A stretch of DNA of 50,470 nucleotides, taken from assembly GCA_947641735.1 (NCBI GenBank), contig CANRQR010000007.1, positions 1-50,470 of the forward strand. The letters are read 5' to 3'. Numbering within the stretch: position 1 is the stretch's first letter; each line of letters opens with the position of its first letter. The notes beneath the pieces are model-generated. The model ran no database searches, had not been told where the DNA came from, and was given only the letters and a program-made list of their open reading frames with translations. Shown piece after piece: positions 35,067 through 43,463 of this stretch. A program made the position numbers and the translations under genes. The stretch comes from an uncultured Lactobacillus sp. (GTDB taxonomy: Bacteria > Bacillota > Bacilli > Lactobacillales > Lactobacillaceae).

Positions 35067-35186
35067 TTTAAAATTTAAATCCTATGCTTTATTACTTTGT
35101 CCTCTATAAGACAATTTATATAGTAATATAATTTCAAATACAACAAAATGTTATTATATTAATTTTAATTTATATAACTTTTGATA

Positions 35187-35224
35187 CAAAAAAGGAGAGA
35201 CGCTAAATAGCGTCTCTCCTTTTA
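35187..35224. terminator. Bidirectional-type terminator
   Basis: AAAAGGAGAGACGCTA and TAGCGTCTCTCCTTTT form a strong stem. On the minus strand it ends the 46-residue gene just to its right. Confidence 0.88.
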
Positions 35225-35241
35225 TTGAGTAGTAAATTTAA

Positions 35242-35382
35242 TTACTTGTTTTCGTCTTTAGCAGCTTTGTTTAAGAAAGCAACTACTTCAGCAGCTCTCT
35301 TAACACGAGCTTTAGAATTCTTCTTGTTCTTAGGTCTTAAGTTTGGTGTAACACCTGTGTTGTAGTTTTCACCTTTACGCAT
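35242..35382 (-). CDS. 46-residue basic protein
   Basis: A short gene with ATG 35382, a GAGAGGAAG ribosome binding site and its own terminator. The product is strongly basic: an N-terminal MRKGENYNTGVTPNL, a Lys/Arg/Asn-rich middle (RPKNKKNSKARVKRA) and a short helix (AAEVVAFLNKAA). It resembles small nucleic-acid- or ribosome-associated proteins in composition but is not L33, L34 or L36. I do not recognise a family. Codon use is like that of highly expressed genes here (CGT, GGT, AAC, GTT). Confidence 0.7.
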   Translation of the reverse strand: MRKGENYNTGVTPNLRPKNKKNSKARVKRAAEVVAFLNKAAKDENK

Positions 35383-35460
35383 AGATCTATACTTCCTCTC
35401 AAATAAAATTTTCGAAAATCTTTTATTATCATACCACGAAGAAGCACGTCACTTCAATAC

Positions 35461-35871
35461 CTAGCAAATCTTTCCACCTAATTTTTTCATCTCATCTGCA
35501 GAAAGTTTTTCTCCTTTAAACTCTGTAATTGTTACTCCTCCATCAATAATTCCTTCATTTGAAGATAACGATAAAACAGCATTACGCGCGTTAAGAACTA
35601 ATCCATCATCTAAAAATGCTAATTCTTTATCAGATGTATACAAATCTAAATCCATATTATTTTTTACTTTAATTGAGAATTCTGGATCTTTGTGATCTAA
35701 CACAACTAGCTGAAAATTTGCTCCAATTGTACAAGTACCACCTAACTTAGAATAACCATTAGATCCATCATTTAAAGCAAGCAATACAACTTGATCTGGT
35801 TTTACTTTCTTTTCTAAAGCTTCTTTTGCACTGTCTTTAATTTTTAATTCAACATTCTTTGCATCAACCAT
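35461..35871 (-). CDS. HesB/YneR-like (iron-sulfur biosynthesis family) protein
   Basis: A 136-residue protein with the HesB-like fold: VELKIKDSAKEALEKK at the start, LGGTCTIGANFQLVVLD in the middle and ITEFKGEKLSADEMKKLGG at the end. Only scattered cysteines remain (in GGTCTIG and the C-terminal KIC), not the three of A-type Fe-S carriers, so a carrier role is doubtful. Start ATG 35871 is preferred because GGGAGG lies 7 bases upstream; an earlier in-frame ATG overlaps that site. Monocistronic. Confidence 0.7.
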   Translation of the reverse strand: MVDAKNVELKIKDSAKEALEKKVKPDQVVLLALNDGSNGYSKLGGTCTIGANFQLVVLDHKDPEFSIKVKNNMDLDLYTSDKELAFLDDGLVLNARNAVLSLSSNEGIIDGGVTITEFKGEKLSADEMKKLGGKIC

Positions 35872-36047
35872 ATAAATTCCTCCCATATCTATTTTACTAA
35901 CTTAAATATAGCAAGAATATTTCCATTTTTCCTAATAAAATGCTCAAATTATACATAATATAAGGTACTAATTCAAAAAAGACGTTGCGAACTTGCTACA
36001 AAGAGTTCAAAATAGTAGTGTTGATTTAATTTTAAGAGGGGACCTTA

Positions 36048-37154
36048 ATGACCGTCATCAAAAATATTGCTAAAGACCGTATTTTACAAATTACGGTTGT
36101 CATAACGATCATAAGCTTATTCTTCGCCCGCCCAAGGATTGAAGATATTAACTTCCACACACTATACTCAATTTTAGCGATGCTGACTATTATCCAAATT
36201 TTTTCTTACTTACACGTTTTGGATGTATTAGCTTATAAGCTCACAGCTAGCGCTAGAAGTACAAGAAGATTAACTGCAATTTTTACAATCTTATCAATTG
36301 TATCTGCAATGTTTTTAACTAATGATATAACCGTTTTAACTCTTATACCATTATATTTAACAATTGCTAAGCGTCACAATTTACCTGAAATTCTACCTGT
36401 TACTTTAATCGGAATGGGAGCAAATATTGGAGCTGCTTTTACCCCATGGGGTAATCCTCACAATATTTTTGTAGTTAATCGCTATAACGTTTCACCACTT
36501 AAATTTTTTAGCTGGTCACTTCCATTATTGCTGGTCAGTTTAATTATCGTTTTATTATTCATCTTTTTTGTTAAAGATACACCGATTCCTACAGTACCTT
36601 TAGAAGATATTAGGATTAGTGTAAGACCAATGATTTTGACGATTGCTGTTTCAATTTTCTTCTTCTTTGGTGTTTTTAATATTGTTCCAGCATATGTTCC
36701 AGCAATTGTTGCTGTAATTTTAGCTCTTATTATTAATCCTTCAATTATGTTACATGTGGATTATGCTTTACTCTTAACTTTCACATGCTTCTTTATTTTT
36801 ATTAGTGATATCCAGCAAATACCATTTATCGTTACACTTATTTCAAAGACCATGTTCTCTGAACATTCTGTCTTCTTGACTTCAATCATTTCAAGTCAAT
36901 TTATTTCTAATGTTCCTTCAACCATCCTAATTGGTAAATTTACTAATTATGCTGAAGCCTTATTCTTAGGTTCAAATATTGGAGGATTTGGTTCACTTGT
37001 TGGATCAATGGCTAACATGCTTGTTTTCAAAAGTTTCGTTGAAAACGGAACAGTATCAAAGCGCAAATTCTTCTGGGTATTTTCAGTTCTCGAATTTGCT
37101 GGTTTGATTATTTTGACAATCCTTGGATGGATCGTCTTAGACTTTGTTATTTAG
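36048..37154 (+). CDS. Anion permease of the ArsB/SLC13-like (IT) superfamily
   Basis: A 368-residue protein with about ten membrane segments. The two-fold motif pattern of the ion transporter superfamily is visible: FLTNDITVLTLIPL and GANIGAAFTPWGNPHNIF in the first half, SQFISNVPSTILI and GSNIGGFGSLVGSMANMLVF in the second. These Asn-Pro or Asn-Asp loops bind sodium and substrate. Substrate could be a dicarboxylate, arsenite-like oxyanion or Na+/H+ and is not readable. GAGGGGA lies before ATG 36048. Monocistronic with its own terminator. Confidence 0.82.
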   Translation: MTVIKNIAKDRILQITVVITIISLFFARPRIEDINFHTLYSILAMLTIIQIFSYLHVLDVLAYKLTASARSTRRLTAIFTILSIVSAMFLTNDITVLTLIPLYLTIAKRHNLPEILPVTLIGMGANIGAAFTPWGNPHNIFVVNRYNVSPLKFFSWSLPLLLVSLIIVLLFIFFVKDTPIPTVPLEDIRISVRPMILTIAVSIFFFFGVFNIVPAYVPAIVAVILALIINPSIMLHVDYALLLTFTCFFIFISDIQQIPFIVTLISKTMFSEHSVFLTSIISSQFISNVPSTILIGKFTNYAEALFLGSNIGGFGSLVGSMANMLVFKSFVENGTVSKRKFFWVFSVLEFAGLIILTILGWIVLDFVI

Positions 37155-37160
37155 ATATCG

Positions 37161-37188
37161 TAAAAAAGCACAAAACTGTGCTTTTTTT
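37161..37188 (+). terminator. Terminator of the permease gene
   Basis: AAAAAGCACA, loop, and TGTGCTTTTTTT. Confidence 0.9.
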
Positions 37189-37269
37189 ATGTTCTAATTT
37201 TCTGTTATTTGGTACAATATTCCTAACATTTTAGCTTAATATTTATGATATAGAGAAAGGATTCAGTTT

Positions 37270-37827
37270 ATGAGTTTAACCTGGATTATTATCATTATTT
37301 TAATTTTATTGGTAGCTATTTATATTGGCATCTATAACGGCTTACAAAAAGCTAAGGTGCATGCCGATGAAGCTTGGAGCCAAATTGATGTTCAATTAAA
37401 GCGTCGTAATGACTTAATCCCTAACTTAGTTGAAACAGTTAAGGGTTATGCTAAGCACGAAAGCGGCACTTTAGAAAAAGTAGTTTCATTAAGAAACCAA
37501 TTAGTAAATCTTCCAGCTTCTGATCACGAAGAAGCTAATAAACTTTCTAATCAAATTACTGATTCGTTGAAGAGTATTTTTGCTTTAGCTGAAAATTATC
37601 CTGACTTAAAAGCAAACCAAAACTTCTTAGCACTTCAAGAAGAACTTACTAATACTGAAAATAAGATTGCCTACTCACGTCAACTTTATAACTCAACAGT
37701 TGCTATGTTTAATGAGAAGTTACTAACTTTCCCATCTAACTTAGTAGCTAAGATGCATGGCTTTAAGAAAATGGACTATCTTCAAACACCAACTGAAGAA
37801 AAGGCCGTTCCTCAAGTCAAATTTTAG
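37270..37827 (+). CDS. lemA: LemA family protein
   Basis: A 185-residue membrane-anchored helical protein. One N-terminal membrane helix (WIIIIILILLVAIYIGIYNG) is followed by the LemA signature KAKVHADEAWSQIDVQLKRR and RNDLIPNLVETVKGYAKHE. GAAAGGA precedes ATG 37270, with TACAAT as a likely -10 box near 37213. It lies 8 bases before htpX; LemA-HtpX pairs are common in Firmicutes and probably cooperate in membrane protein quality control. Confidence 0.93.
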   Translation: MSLTWIIIIILILLVAIYIGIYNGLQKAKVHADEAWSQIDVQLKRRNDLIPNLVETVKGYAKHESGTLEKVVSLRNQLVNLPASDHEEANKLSNQITDSLKSIFALAENYPDLKANQNFLALQEELTNTENKIAYSRQLYNSTVAMFNEKLLTFPSNLVAKMHGFKKMDYLQTPTEEKAVPQVKF

Positions 37828-37835
37828 GTTAATTA

Positions 37836-38726
37836 ATGCTCTATCAACAAATAGCACGCAATAAGCGTAAAACAGCATTTTTGCTTGTTATATTCGTTAT
37901 TATTCTAGCTCTTGTTGGTGGTGGGTTAGGATACTTAATTAATGGCGAACCTTTTTCCGGAATCGCCATTGCTCTTATTGGTAGTTTAATTTATCTTTTT
38001 ATTGTTCTTCAAAATCCTGGAAACCTAGTGATGAGTATGAATCACGGGCGAGAGATTCATGAAGAAGACGATCCAGAACTTTGGCACATTGTTGAAGATA
38101 TGGCTCTGGCTGGACAAGTTCCGATGCCAAGAGTTTTTATTATCAATGATCCAAGCCCGAATGCTTTTGCGACTGGACGAGATCCTAAGCATAGTTATGT
38201 TGCCGTTACAACTGGCTTACGAGAACGATTAAATAGAAGTGAGTTAGAGGGCGTTTTAGGTCATGAAATTTCTCATATTAGAAATTATGATATCTTAGTT
38301 TCAACTATTGGAGTTGCACTAGCAGCAGTAATTTCTTTTATTTCTAATTTCGCCTCTCGCATTTGGTGGTGGGGCGGCAATTCAGACCGCGATGACCGAG
38401 ACTCAAGTCCTTTAGAAGCAATTTTTAAGGTAGTAGCAATTGTTTTTACCCTAATTTTAGGACCACTTGCTGCTGGACTTGCCCAAATGGCTCTGTCTCG
38501 TAATCGAGAATACCTGGCTGATGCGGGCTCAGTAGAACTTACTAGGAATCCACAAGGCCTAATTTCAGCCCTAGAGAAGATTTCTAACAGTGAGCCAATG
38601 AAAGATCCAGATCCATCAAGTGCTGGGCTCTACATTGAAAATCCACTTCATAATCGTGGGTTAAGTTCACTCTTTGATACTCACCCGCCTACTGCGGATC
38701 GAATTAAGAGATTAAAAAATATGTAA
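37836..38726 (+). CDS. htpX: HtpX-type membrane zinc metalloprotease
   Basis: A 296-residue M48 protease that degrades damaged membrane proteins at the cytosolic face. The zinc motif is HEISH in GVLGHEISHIRNYD, with the third ligand in REYLADAGSVEL. Four membrane segments occur (about 15-33, 38-55, 155-175, 190-215). DPSPNAFATGRDP is the family loop. Its C-terminal HPPTADRIKRLK is also typical. In an operon with lemA, ending at a bidirectional terminator. Confidence 0.95.
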   Translation: MLYQQIARNKRKTAFLLVIFVIILALVGGGLGYLINGEPFSGIAIALIGSLIYLFIVLQNPGNLVMSMNHGREIHEEDDPELWHIVEDMALAGQVPMPRVFIINDPSPNAFATGRDPKHSYVAVTTGLRERLNRSELEGVLGHEISHIRNYDILVSTIGVALAAVISFISNFASRIWWWGGNSDRDDRDSSPLEAIFKVVAIVFTLILGPLAAGLAQMALSRNREYLADAGSVELTRNPQGLISALEKISNSEPMKDPDPSSAGLYIENPLHNRGLSSLFDTHPPTADRIKRLKNM

Positions 38727-38727
38727 T

Positions 38728-38756
38728 AAAAGGGATGCAATTGCATCCCTTTTTGC
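38728..38756. terminator. Bidirectional terminator
   Basis: AAAAGGGATGCAA and TTGCATCCCTTTTT form a near-perfect stem between htpX and the convergent AraC-type gene. Confidence 0.92.
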
Positions 38757-38760
38757 ATAC

Positions 38761-39687
38761 CTATTTCAAATTAATATGAGCTTCTCTAAATAATCTCTTT
38801 CTCATTTCTGCTGGTGTCATCCCATAATAATGCTTAAATTTTTTATAGAAAAATGACTTACTTGAATAACCAATAGTTTCGATTATTTCTTTTAACGATA
38901 CATTTGGTTTAGCGAGCAGTCTTCTAGCCTCTCTCATACGCCGATCGTCAACATGTTCCACAAAACTCTTACCAGTTTTTTCTTTTACCATTGTAGAGAA
39001 GTAATTTCGATTAAAACCAAAATATTCAGCCGCTTCTGCTAGCGTAATGTCATTATAGTGCTGGTCAATGTACTGATCTAAGGTCTCATCCTTAAACTTA
39101 TTTTCTCTTCTTTCACTCAATTTAAAGTTCTGCTCACGTAAATTGCGCAAAATCACTACTTTAAGTAACTCTAATCCAATTGTACTATTAAATGCCGCAT
39201 GATTAAGATCATCTTGTACTATCTCTCTGATACTTTGGCTACTCCACATCACTGAGGTAGTCGTGAACAAAAAGGCTTTATCTTGAGATAAATTCTTTAA
39301 AAATAGGGTACTTAGTTTCTCTTCAGTGGGAGTATCAATTGTTACGTTTTCTATTTGCTCATCCCATGAAAAATCTCTAGTCAGCTTAAATTTTATAATT
39401 ACTGTATTCTTGTCACTAAGCTTGATTGCATAAGCGCTATCTTTTTCAATTAATAAGATGTTTCCACTTGTTAAAGAAAAGCTTTGCGTTCCTATCTTTA
39501 CTTCGCATGTACCAGTGAGACAATATAGCAGTTGACTGCTTCCGGACTGATATTCAATAAAGTCATAATGCATCCCCTCTAAATAAAGACGGTAGGACAA
39601 AAAATTCTGGGTTCGAAGCTCTACTTCACTAGCTTGATTATTTTGCATTAAACTTAATAAATAATTTTTTAATGTCGCTGTTGCCAT
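38761..39687 (-). CDS. AraC family transcriptional regulator
   Basis: A 308-residue regulator. The N-terminal half is a cupin-type sensor domain (QLLYCLTGTCEVKIGTQSFS). The C-terminal 100 residues carry two helix-turn-helix motifs (LAEAAEYFGFNRNYFSTMVK and LKEIIETIGYSSKSFFYKKF), ending with YYGMTPAEMRKR. AAAGGGG lies before ATG 39687. No sugar or transport gene is adjacent on its strand, so its target is unknown. It diverges from the thiamine-precursor operon, but that operon is explained by the TPP riboswitch. Confidence 0.9.
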   Translation of the reverse strand: MATATLKNYLLSLMQNNQASEVELRTQNFLSYRLYLEGMHYDFIEYQSGSSQLLYCLTGTCEVKIGTQSFSLTSGNILLIEKDSAYAIKLSDKNTVIIKFKLTRDFSWDEQIENVTIDTPTEEKLSTLFLKNLSQDKAFLFTTTSVMWSSQSIREIVQDDLNHAAFNSTIGLELLKVVILRNLREQNFKLSERRENKFKDETLDQYIDQHYNDITLAEAAEYFGFNRNYFSTMVKEKTGKSFVEHVDDRRMREARRLLAKPNVSLKEIIETIGYSSKSFFYKKFKHYYGMTPAEMRKRLFREAHINLK

Positions 39688-39787
39688 CTCAATCAGTCCC
39701 CTTTGATTCTATTCTGTTTTAATTATAACCTTTTTATTATTTTTAATTGTCTTTTAGTCTTATTAAGCGTAAGCTTAAACTGTAAAT

Positions 39788-39862
39788 ACATCTGGGGTGC
39801 CTATCGGGCTGAGAATATACCCATTGAACCTGTTTGATTAATATCAGCGTAGGGAAAATGAC
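39788..39862 (+). promoter_or_regulatory. TPP (thiamine pyrophosphate) riboswitch
   Basis: The conserved THI-element blocks are present in order: CTGGGGTGCC, GGGCTGAGA, ATACCC, TTGAACCTG and ATATCAGCGTAGGGAAA. It is followed within 25 bases by an intrinsic terminator and the ykoE gene, so high TPP should shut the operon off. Confidence 0.95.
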
Positions 39863-39882
39863 TATTTTTAGACTTTTATTTA

Positions 39883-39908
39883 AGTCACCTCTTTGAGGTG
39901 GCTTTTTA
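39883..39908 (+). terminator. TPP riboswitch expression-platform terminator
   Basis: AGTCACCTC, a three-base loop and GAGGTGGCTTTTTATTTTT form a terminator right before the ykoE ribosome binding site. Confidence 0.8.
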
Positions 39909-39923
39909 TTTTTGGAGGAAAAA

Positions 39924-40487
39924 ATGAAAAAATTACATGTAAGAGATATTATCTTAATTGCCTTAATTGCTATTATTTTTGGTTTTATTTATTTAGCTAG
40001 TGACGGCCTCTATAATGCTCTAACCGCTCTCCTAACTCCAATTGGCTATGGGATGTTAGCAAATGATATTATGATGGGAATCTGGTGTATGGCAGGACCA
40101 TTAGCCGGCTTTCTTGTTCGCATTCCTGGCTCTGCTTTCTTAGGAGAGTTCTTAGGTTCCTGCGTTGAATTGATTGCTGGGGAACAGTGGGGAGCTGTTA
40201 ATTTAATTTCTGGTGCCGTTCAAGGTCTAGGTAGTGAATTAGGTTTTACCTTTACTAGCTACCGTCGATATGATTGGTTTACGCTTTTCCTATCTGCTAC
40301 AACCACAACCATTGTCACTTATTTGTACGATTTCATAAAAAACGGCTATAGCTATTTTTCAACCTTTAATATGATTCTCTACTTTGTAGTTCGGTGGATC
40401 TCCATGCTCTTATTTACCTGTGTATTAGTAAAATTAATCGTAAATCTTTTAGAAAAAGCTCATGTCATCCAAACAAATCAAAATTAA
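39924..40487 (+). CDS. ykoE: ECF transporter S component for thiamine precursor (YkoE)
   Basis: A 187-residue membrane protein with about six segments that binds hydroxymethylpyrimidine or thiamine for an ECF importer. Family features are DIILIALIAIIFGFIYLASD, MANDIMMGIWCMAGPLAGFL without the start Met, and PGSAFLGEFLGSCVELIAG. Start ATG 39924 follows GGAGG; the in-frame TTG at 39912 lies before that site and is unlikely. Controlled by the TPP riboswitch. It overlaps ykoD by 26 bases. The TPP control and YkoE type identify the substrate class. Confidence 0.93.
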   Translation: MKKLHVRDIILIALIAIIFGFIYLASDGLYNALTALLTPIGYGMLANDIMMGIWCMAGPLAGFLVRIPGSAFLGEFLGSCVELIAGEQWGAVNLISGAVQGLGSELGFTFTSYRRYDWFTLFLSATTTTIVTYLYDFIKNGYSYFSTFNMILYFVVRWISMLLFTCVLVKLIVNLLEKAHVIQTNQN

Positions 40488-41808
40488 CCAACTTTCTTTT
40501 CAATACCAAGACAAATTAATTTTTAAGAATTTAGATTTTACTATTAACCAAGGCGACTTTGCCCTATTAACTGGTCCTAGCGGTTGCGGAAAATCTACAC
40601 TTTTAAAATTAATTGCTGGCCTTGAGCCTACTTCTACCAGCAAAATTACTACTGGCTCTTTAACTCAGCCCTTTACTAATTGGGGTATGGTCTTTCAAGA
40701 CCCTAATCGTCAATTCACCATGGCAACACCAAGAGAAGAGTTAATTTTTGCTTTAGAAAATAAACTAATTGATCGAGTTACTGCTCAAAAAATTATCGAT
40801 GAGGTTAGCCATAAAACGAATATTTCGCTTTTGTTAGACCGTCCCTTCCTTCATCTCTCAGGCGGTGAAAAGCAGCGTGTAGCCTTAGCTGTCTTAATTG
40901 CAATGCAAAGTGACCTCTTCTTATTAGATGAGCCATTTGCTAATTGCGACTCTCATAATCGAAATTTTCTGCTTAACTGCTTAGATTCACTCCATCAAGA
41001 CGGTAAAACAATTTTGATTAGTGATCATAACTTTGCTAATTATGAAAAAATTGATCCCAAAGTTTTTGCTATCAAAAATCAAAGAATTAAAACTTCTCCT
41101 CTACCTTCTCAAGAAGTAGTAGTAACCAATTTTTCTCTTCCTCATACAAATCAAGAATCAGTATATTCTTTTAATTCTTTTTCCCTATCATTCCCAGAAA
41201 AAGAGTTACTTTCTTCAACTAATTTAAAAATCTATTCTGGGAAAGCAACCCTCCTAACCGGAGAGAATGGTAGTGGTAAAACTTCTTTATTTAAGGCCTT
41301 AAGCAAGGTTATTACTTATCAGGGAGAACTACTCTTTAAAGATAAAGAGGTTAAAAATTGGCGTCGCCGCCCTTATTTGTCAAAAGTAGGACAAATTTTT
41401 CAAAATCCAGACGATCAATTCTTAAATGTTACGGTAAAAGAAGAATTAGATTTTAGCTTAAAATACAATCAAAATCCTTCTCTCAATGAGTCTAAGCTTC
41501 AGTCTATCCTAACTAAACTCAATTTAGAAAATATGGATGAACAAGTTATTTATTCTCTCTCTGGTGGTCAAAAAAAGAAGCTTCAAATTCTCGTCATGTT
41601 AATGGCCTATCCGGACGTTTTATTACTAGATGAACCATTTAGTGGTTTAGATCAAAAAAGCGTCTCAGAAGTTATTTTTTTGCTAAAGAACTACTTCCTA
41701 GATGCAAACCATAGCTTAATCGTAATTAGTCACCAGCTCGATCAAATTCAAAATCTATGTGACTATCATCTTGTTTTAAAAGGGCAACAACTTTTCTACG
41801 CTAAATAG
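40462..41808 (+). CDS. ykoD: ECF transporter double ATPase (YkoD)
   Basis: A 448-residue protein with two ABC ATPase domains fused in one chain. Domain one has Walker A GPSGCGKST and signature LSGGEKQRVAL with Walker B LFLLDEPF. Domain two has GENGSGKTS, LSGGQKKKLQI and VLLLDEPFSGLD. It powers thiamine-precursor uptake with YkoE and YkoC. Its ATG lies inside the 3' end of ykoE, and ykoC follows 11 bases later. Confidence 0.93.
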   Translation: MSSKQIKINQLSFQYQDKLIFKNLDFTINQGDFALLTGPSGCGKSTLLKLIAGLEPTSTSKITTGSLTQPFTNWGMVFQDPNRQFTMATPREELIFALENKLIDRVTAQKIIDEVSHKTNISLLLDRPFLHLSGGEKQRVALAVLIAMQSDLFLLDEPFANCDSHNRNFLLNCLDSLHQDGKTILISDHNFANYEKIDPKVFAIKNQRIKTSPLPSQEVVVTNFSLPHTNQESVYSFNSFSLSFPEKELLSSTNLKIYSGKATLLTGENGSGKTSLFKALSKVITYQGELLFKDKEVKNWRRRPYLSKVGQIFQNPDDQFLNVTVKEELDFSLKYNQNPSLNESKLQSILTKLNLENMDEQVIYSLSGGQKKKLQILVMLMAYPDVLLLDEPFSGLDQKSVSEVIFLLKNYFLDANHSLIVISHQLDQIQNLCDYHLVLKGQQLFYAK

Positions 41809-41819
41809 AGGTAAATAAA

Positions 41820-42473
41820 ATGAATCCCGGACTAAAATTATTTTTAATCTTAATTATTTCTCTGGAAATATCACTTGTGCCTAATTTAGGAGCAAATCTC
41901 ATTATTATCGGAGCTTGCCTTATCTATCTTCTGTTTAAGCACATTAACCTTAAGAAGCTATTTTTATTATTTATCATTCCTTTATTCGCGGCTTCCGTAG
42001 TTTTTATTACAATTTACTACTTCACTCCTAGCCGTAGTCTTTATCAAGCTTGTGTCTTGTTTACGAGAATTTACGCCTATGTTTTTTTAGGAGCTGCTTT
42101 CACTGAAACGACTTCTTTTCTTGCTCTAGCTCGTTCACTAGAACAAAATTTTAAATTACCCAGTAAGTTTGCTTATGGAACTCTAGCGGCCTTTAATGTT
42201 ATTCCAAAAATTCATGCCGAAGTGAATCGAATCCGCCTGGTCGGAGATATGAGACATTACCACTTATCTTTCTACTCACCGGCCTTATATTTTAAAGCAA
42301 TTTTATCCGCAGTTTCTTGGTCTAATAGTTTAGCTGATGGAATGATTTCACATGGCTATCGTGAAGACAAAGAAAGAAGTGTAATTGTTCCGATCGCCTT
42401 AACAAAAAAAGACTGGCTTATTTTTAGTAGCATCATAGTACTACTTCAACCAATCTTGTTTCTTCTCAAATAA
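41820..42473 (+). CDS. ykoC: ECF transporter T component (YkoC)
   Basis: A 217-residue membrane coupling protein (CbiQ family) with about five segments. The coupling helix signature is present as RIRLVGDMRHYH, with a second ATPase-contact motif in GMISHGYREDKERS. AGAGG lies before ATG 41820. Last gene of the TPP-controlled operon. Its stop codon abuts the convergent rlmH stop with no gap, so no separate terminator is possible there. Confidence 0.92.
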   Translation: MNPGLKLFLILIISLEISLVPNLGANLIIIGACLIYLLFKHINLKKLFLLFIIPLFAASVVFITIYYFTPSRSLYQACVLFTRIYAYVFLGAAFTETTSFLALARSLEQNFKLPSKFAYGTLAAFNVIPKIHAEVNRIRLVGDMRHYHLSFYSPALYFKAILSAVSWSNSLADGMISHGYREDKERSVIVPIALTKKDWLIFSSIIVLLQPILFLLK

Positions 42474-42953
42474 TTATTTATGGTATGGACTGCCGCTATT
42501 AATCATAAATGCACGGTAAATTTGTTCAATTAAAACCAAGCGCATTAATTGATGAGGCATTGTAAATTTACCAAAACTGATTAAGTCATCTGCTCGCTTA
42601 TTTACTGCGTCACTTGTACCGAGACTTCCTCCAATAACAAAGGTAATGTCAGAATGCCCATAAGTAGTTAAATTAGATAACTCTTTCGCAAAAGCCTCAC
42701 TAGTTCGCTCTTTCCCCTTAATTGCAGTTACATAAACATATTCTTTATCTTTTATCTTATCTAAAATTCTTTTTCCCTCGATTTCTTTGACCTGTTCCAT
42801 TTCAGCAGGACTTAGTTTTTCGGGGGCTTTTTCATCTGGAACTTGAACTATTTTTACTTTTGCAAAACGACTCATTCTCTTTACATATTCTGCAATTCCT
42901 TCTTTAAAATACTTTTCCTTTAATTTCCCTACACAGACAATTTTTATATTCAT
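42474..42953 (-). CDS. rlmH: 23S rRNA pseudouridine-1915 N3-methyltransferase
   Basis: Methylates pseudouridine 1915 in helix 69 of 23S rRNA using S-adenosylmethionine. The 159-residue length is standard for this SPOUT enzyme. Motifs are [17 protein letters not shown] at the start, [14 protein letters not shown] (SAM knot) and [20 protein letters not shown] with the C-terminal SGSPYHK. AAAGGG precedes ATG 42953. Its place beside the wal operon is typical of Firmicutes. Confidence 0.97.
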   Translation of the reverse strand: MNIKIVCVGKLKEKYFKEGIAEYVKRMSRFAKVKIVQVPDEKAPEKLSPAEMEQVKEIEGKRILDKIKDKEYVYVTAIKGKERTSEAFAKELSNLTTYGHSDITFVIGGSLGTSDAVNKRADDLISFGKFTMPHQLMRLVLIEQIYRAFMINSGSPYHK

Positions 42954-43033
42954 GCTAATTTATCCCTTTCACACATCTAGCTTTTTATTTTATCCCCTAA
43001 TTGACATAGCGTCCACATGAGTTTTCCCCTGGC

Positions 43034-43319
43034 TGTGGATTACTAAAAACTATATTTAGTGGTTTACTCAATTACCTCTCAACAAATTGTGGTTTATAAA
43101 AAAGTGGATAACTTTTTTACAAAATTTATTCCACATTTTTATAAATTTGATTAATTTTCCAAACTTTTCGCTCTATCCCTTACAGACTAGGATTGAACAG
43201 CCGTTCAACTTTTATAAAATCATGACTTAATTTACACACAATTCACAAGTTTTCCACATTTTTATTTTTATTATTGCCAACTTATGCACAATCCACAGAG
43301 TTTTCCACATTTTCCCACA
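43034..43319. other. Cluster of DnaA-box-like sequences
   Basis: Relative to TTATCCACA, 8 of 9 matches are TGTGGATTA (43034-43042, reverse), AGTGGATAA (43103-43111, reverse), TTTTCCACA (43250-43258), TTATGCACA (43282-43290, also a perfect TTATNCACA) and TTTTCCACA (43301-43309). Matches at 7 of 9 occur at 43088-43096 (reverse), 43127-43135, 43289-43297 and 43311-43319. Nine sites in 286 bases is far above chance, even in AT-rich DNA. Left-hand sites point mostly one way and right-hand sites the other. The cluster could be a DnaA-binding titration or regulatory locus, or an origin-like element. Confidence 0.7.
43193..43208. repeat. Inverted repeat inside the DnaA-box cluster
   Basis: TTGAAC, four bases (AGCC) and GTTCAA form a 6-bp-arm palindrome between the two groups of DnaA boxes. 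It may be a protein-binding site. It lacks a T run and is not a terminator. Confidence 0.5.
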
Positions 43320-43395
43320 ATCTATTCGATAATTCTAAGATCTTGACAATTTTAAAATGCGAACTTTATTAGGTTTCACACTTTAAATATTAAGA

Positions 43396-43450
43396 AAAAG
43401 CTATGATTACCGCTTACAAATCGTATAATCATAGCTTTTTTATCTCTATT
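43396..43450 (-). terminator. Terminator of the wal-htrA operon
   Basis: AAAAAGCTATGATTA and TAATCATAGCTTTTTT form a 15-bp stem just past the htrA stop codon. Confidence 0.9.
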
Positions 43451-43463
43451 TAATAATATTCAA

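Larger units (their letters stand above)
42954..43463. other. 510-bp gene-free stretch between rlmH and htrA
   Basis: No protein gene. It contains the rlmH promoter region, a cluster of DnaA-box-like 9-mers in both orientations (about 43010-43320), an inverted repeat and the htrA terminator. It is very AT-rich. Confidence 0.8.
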
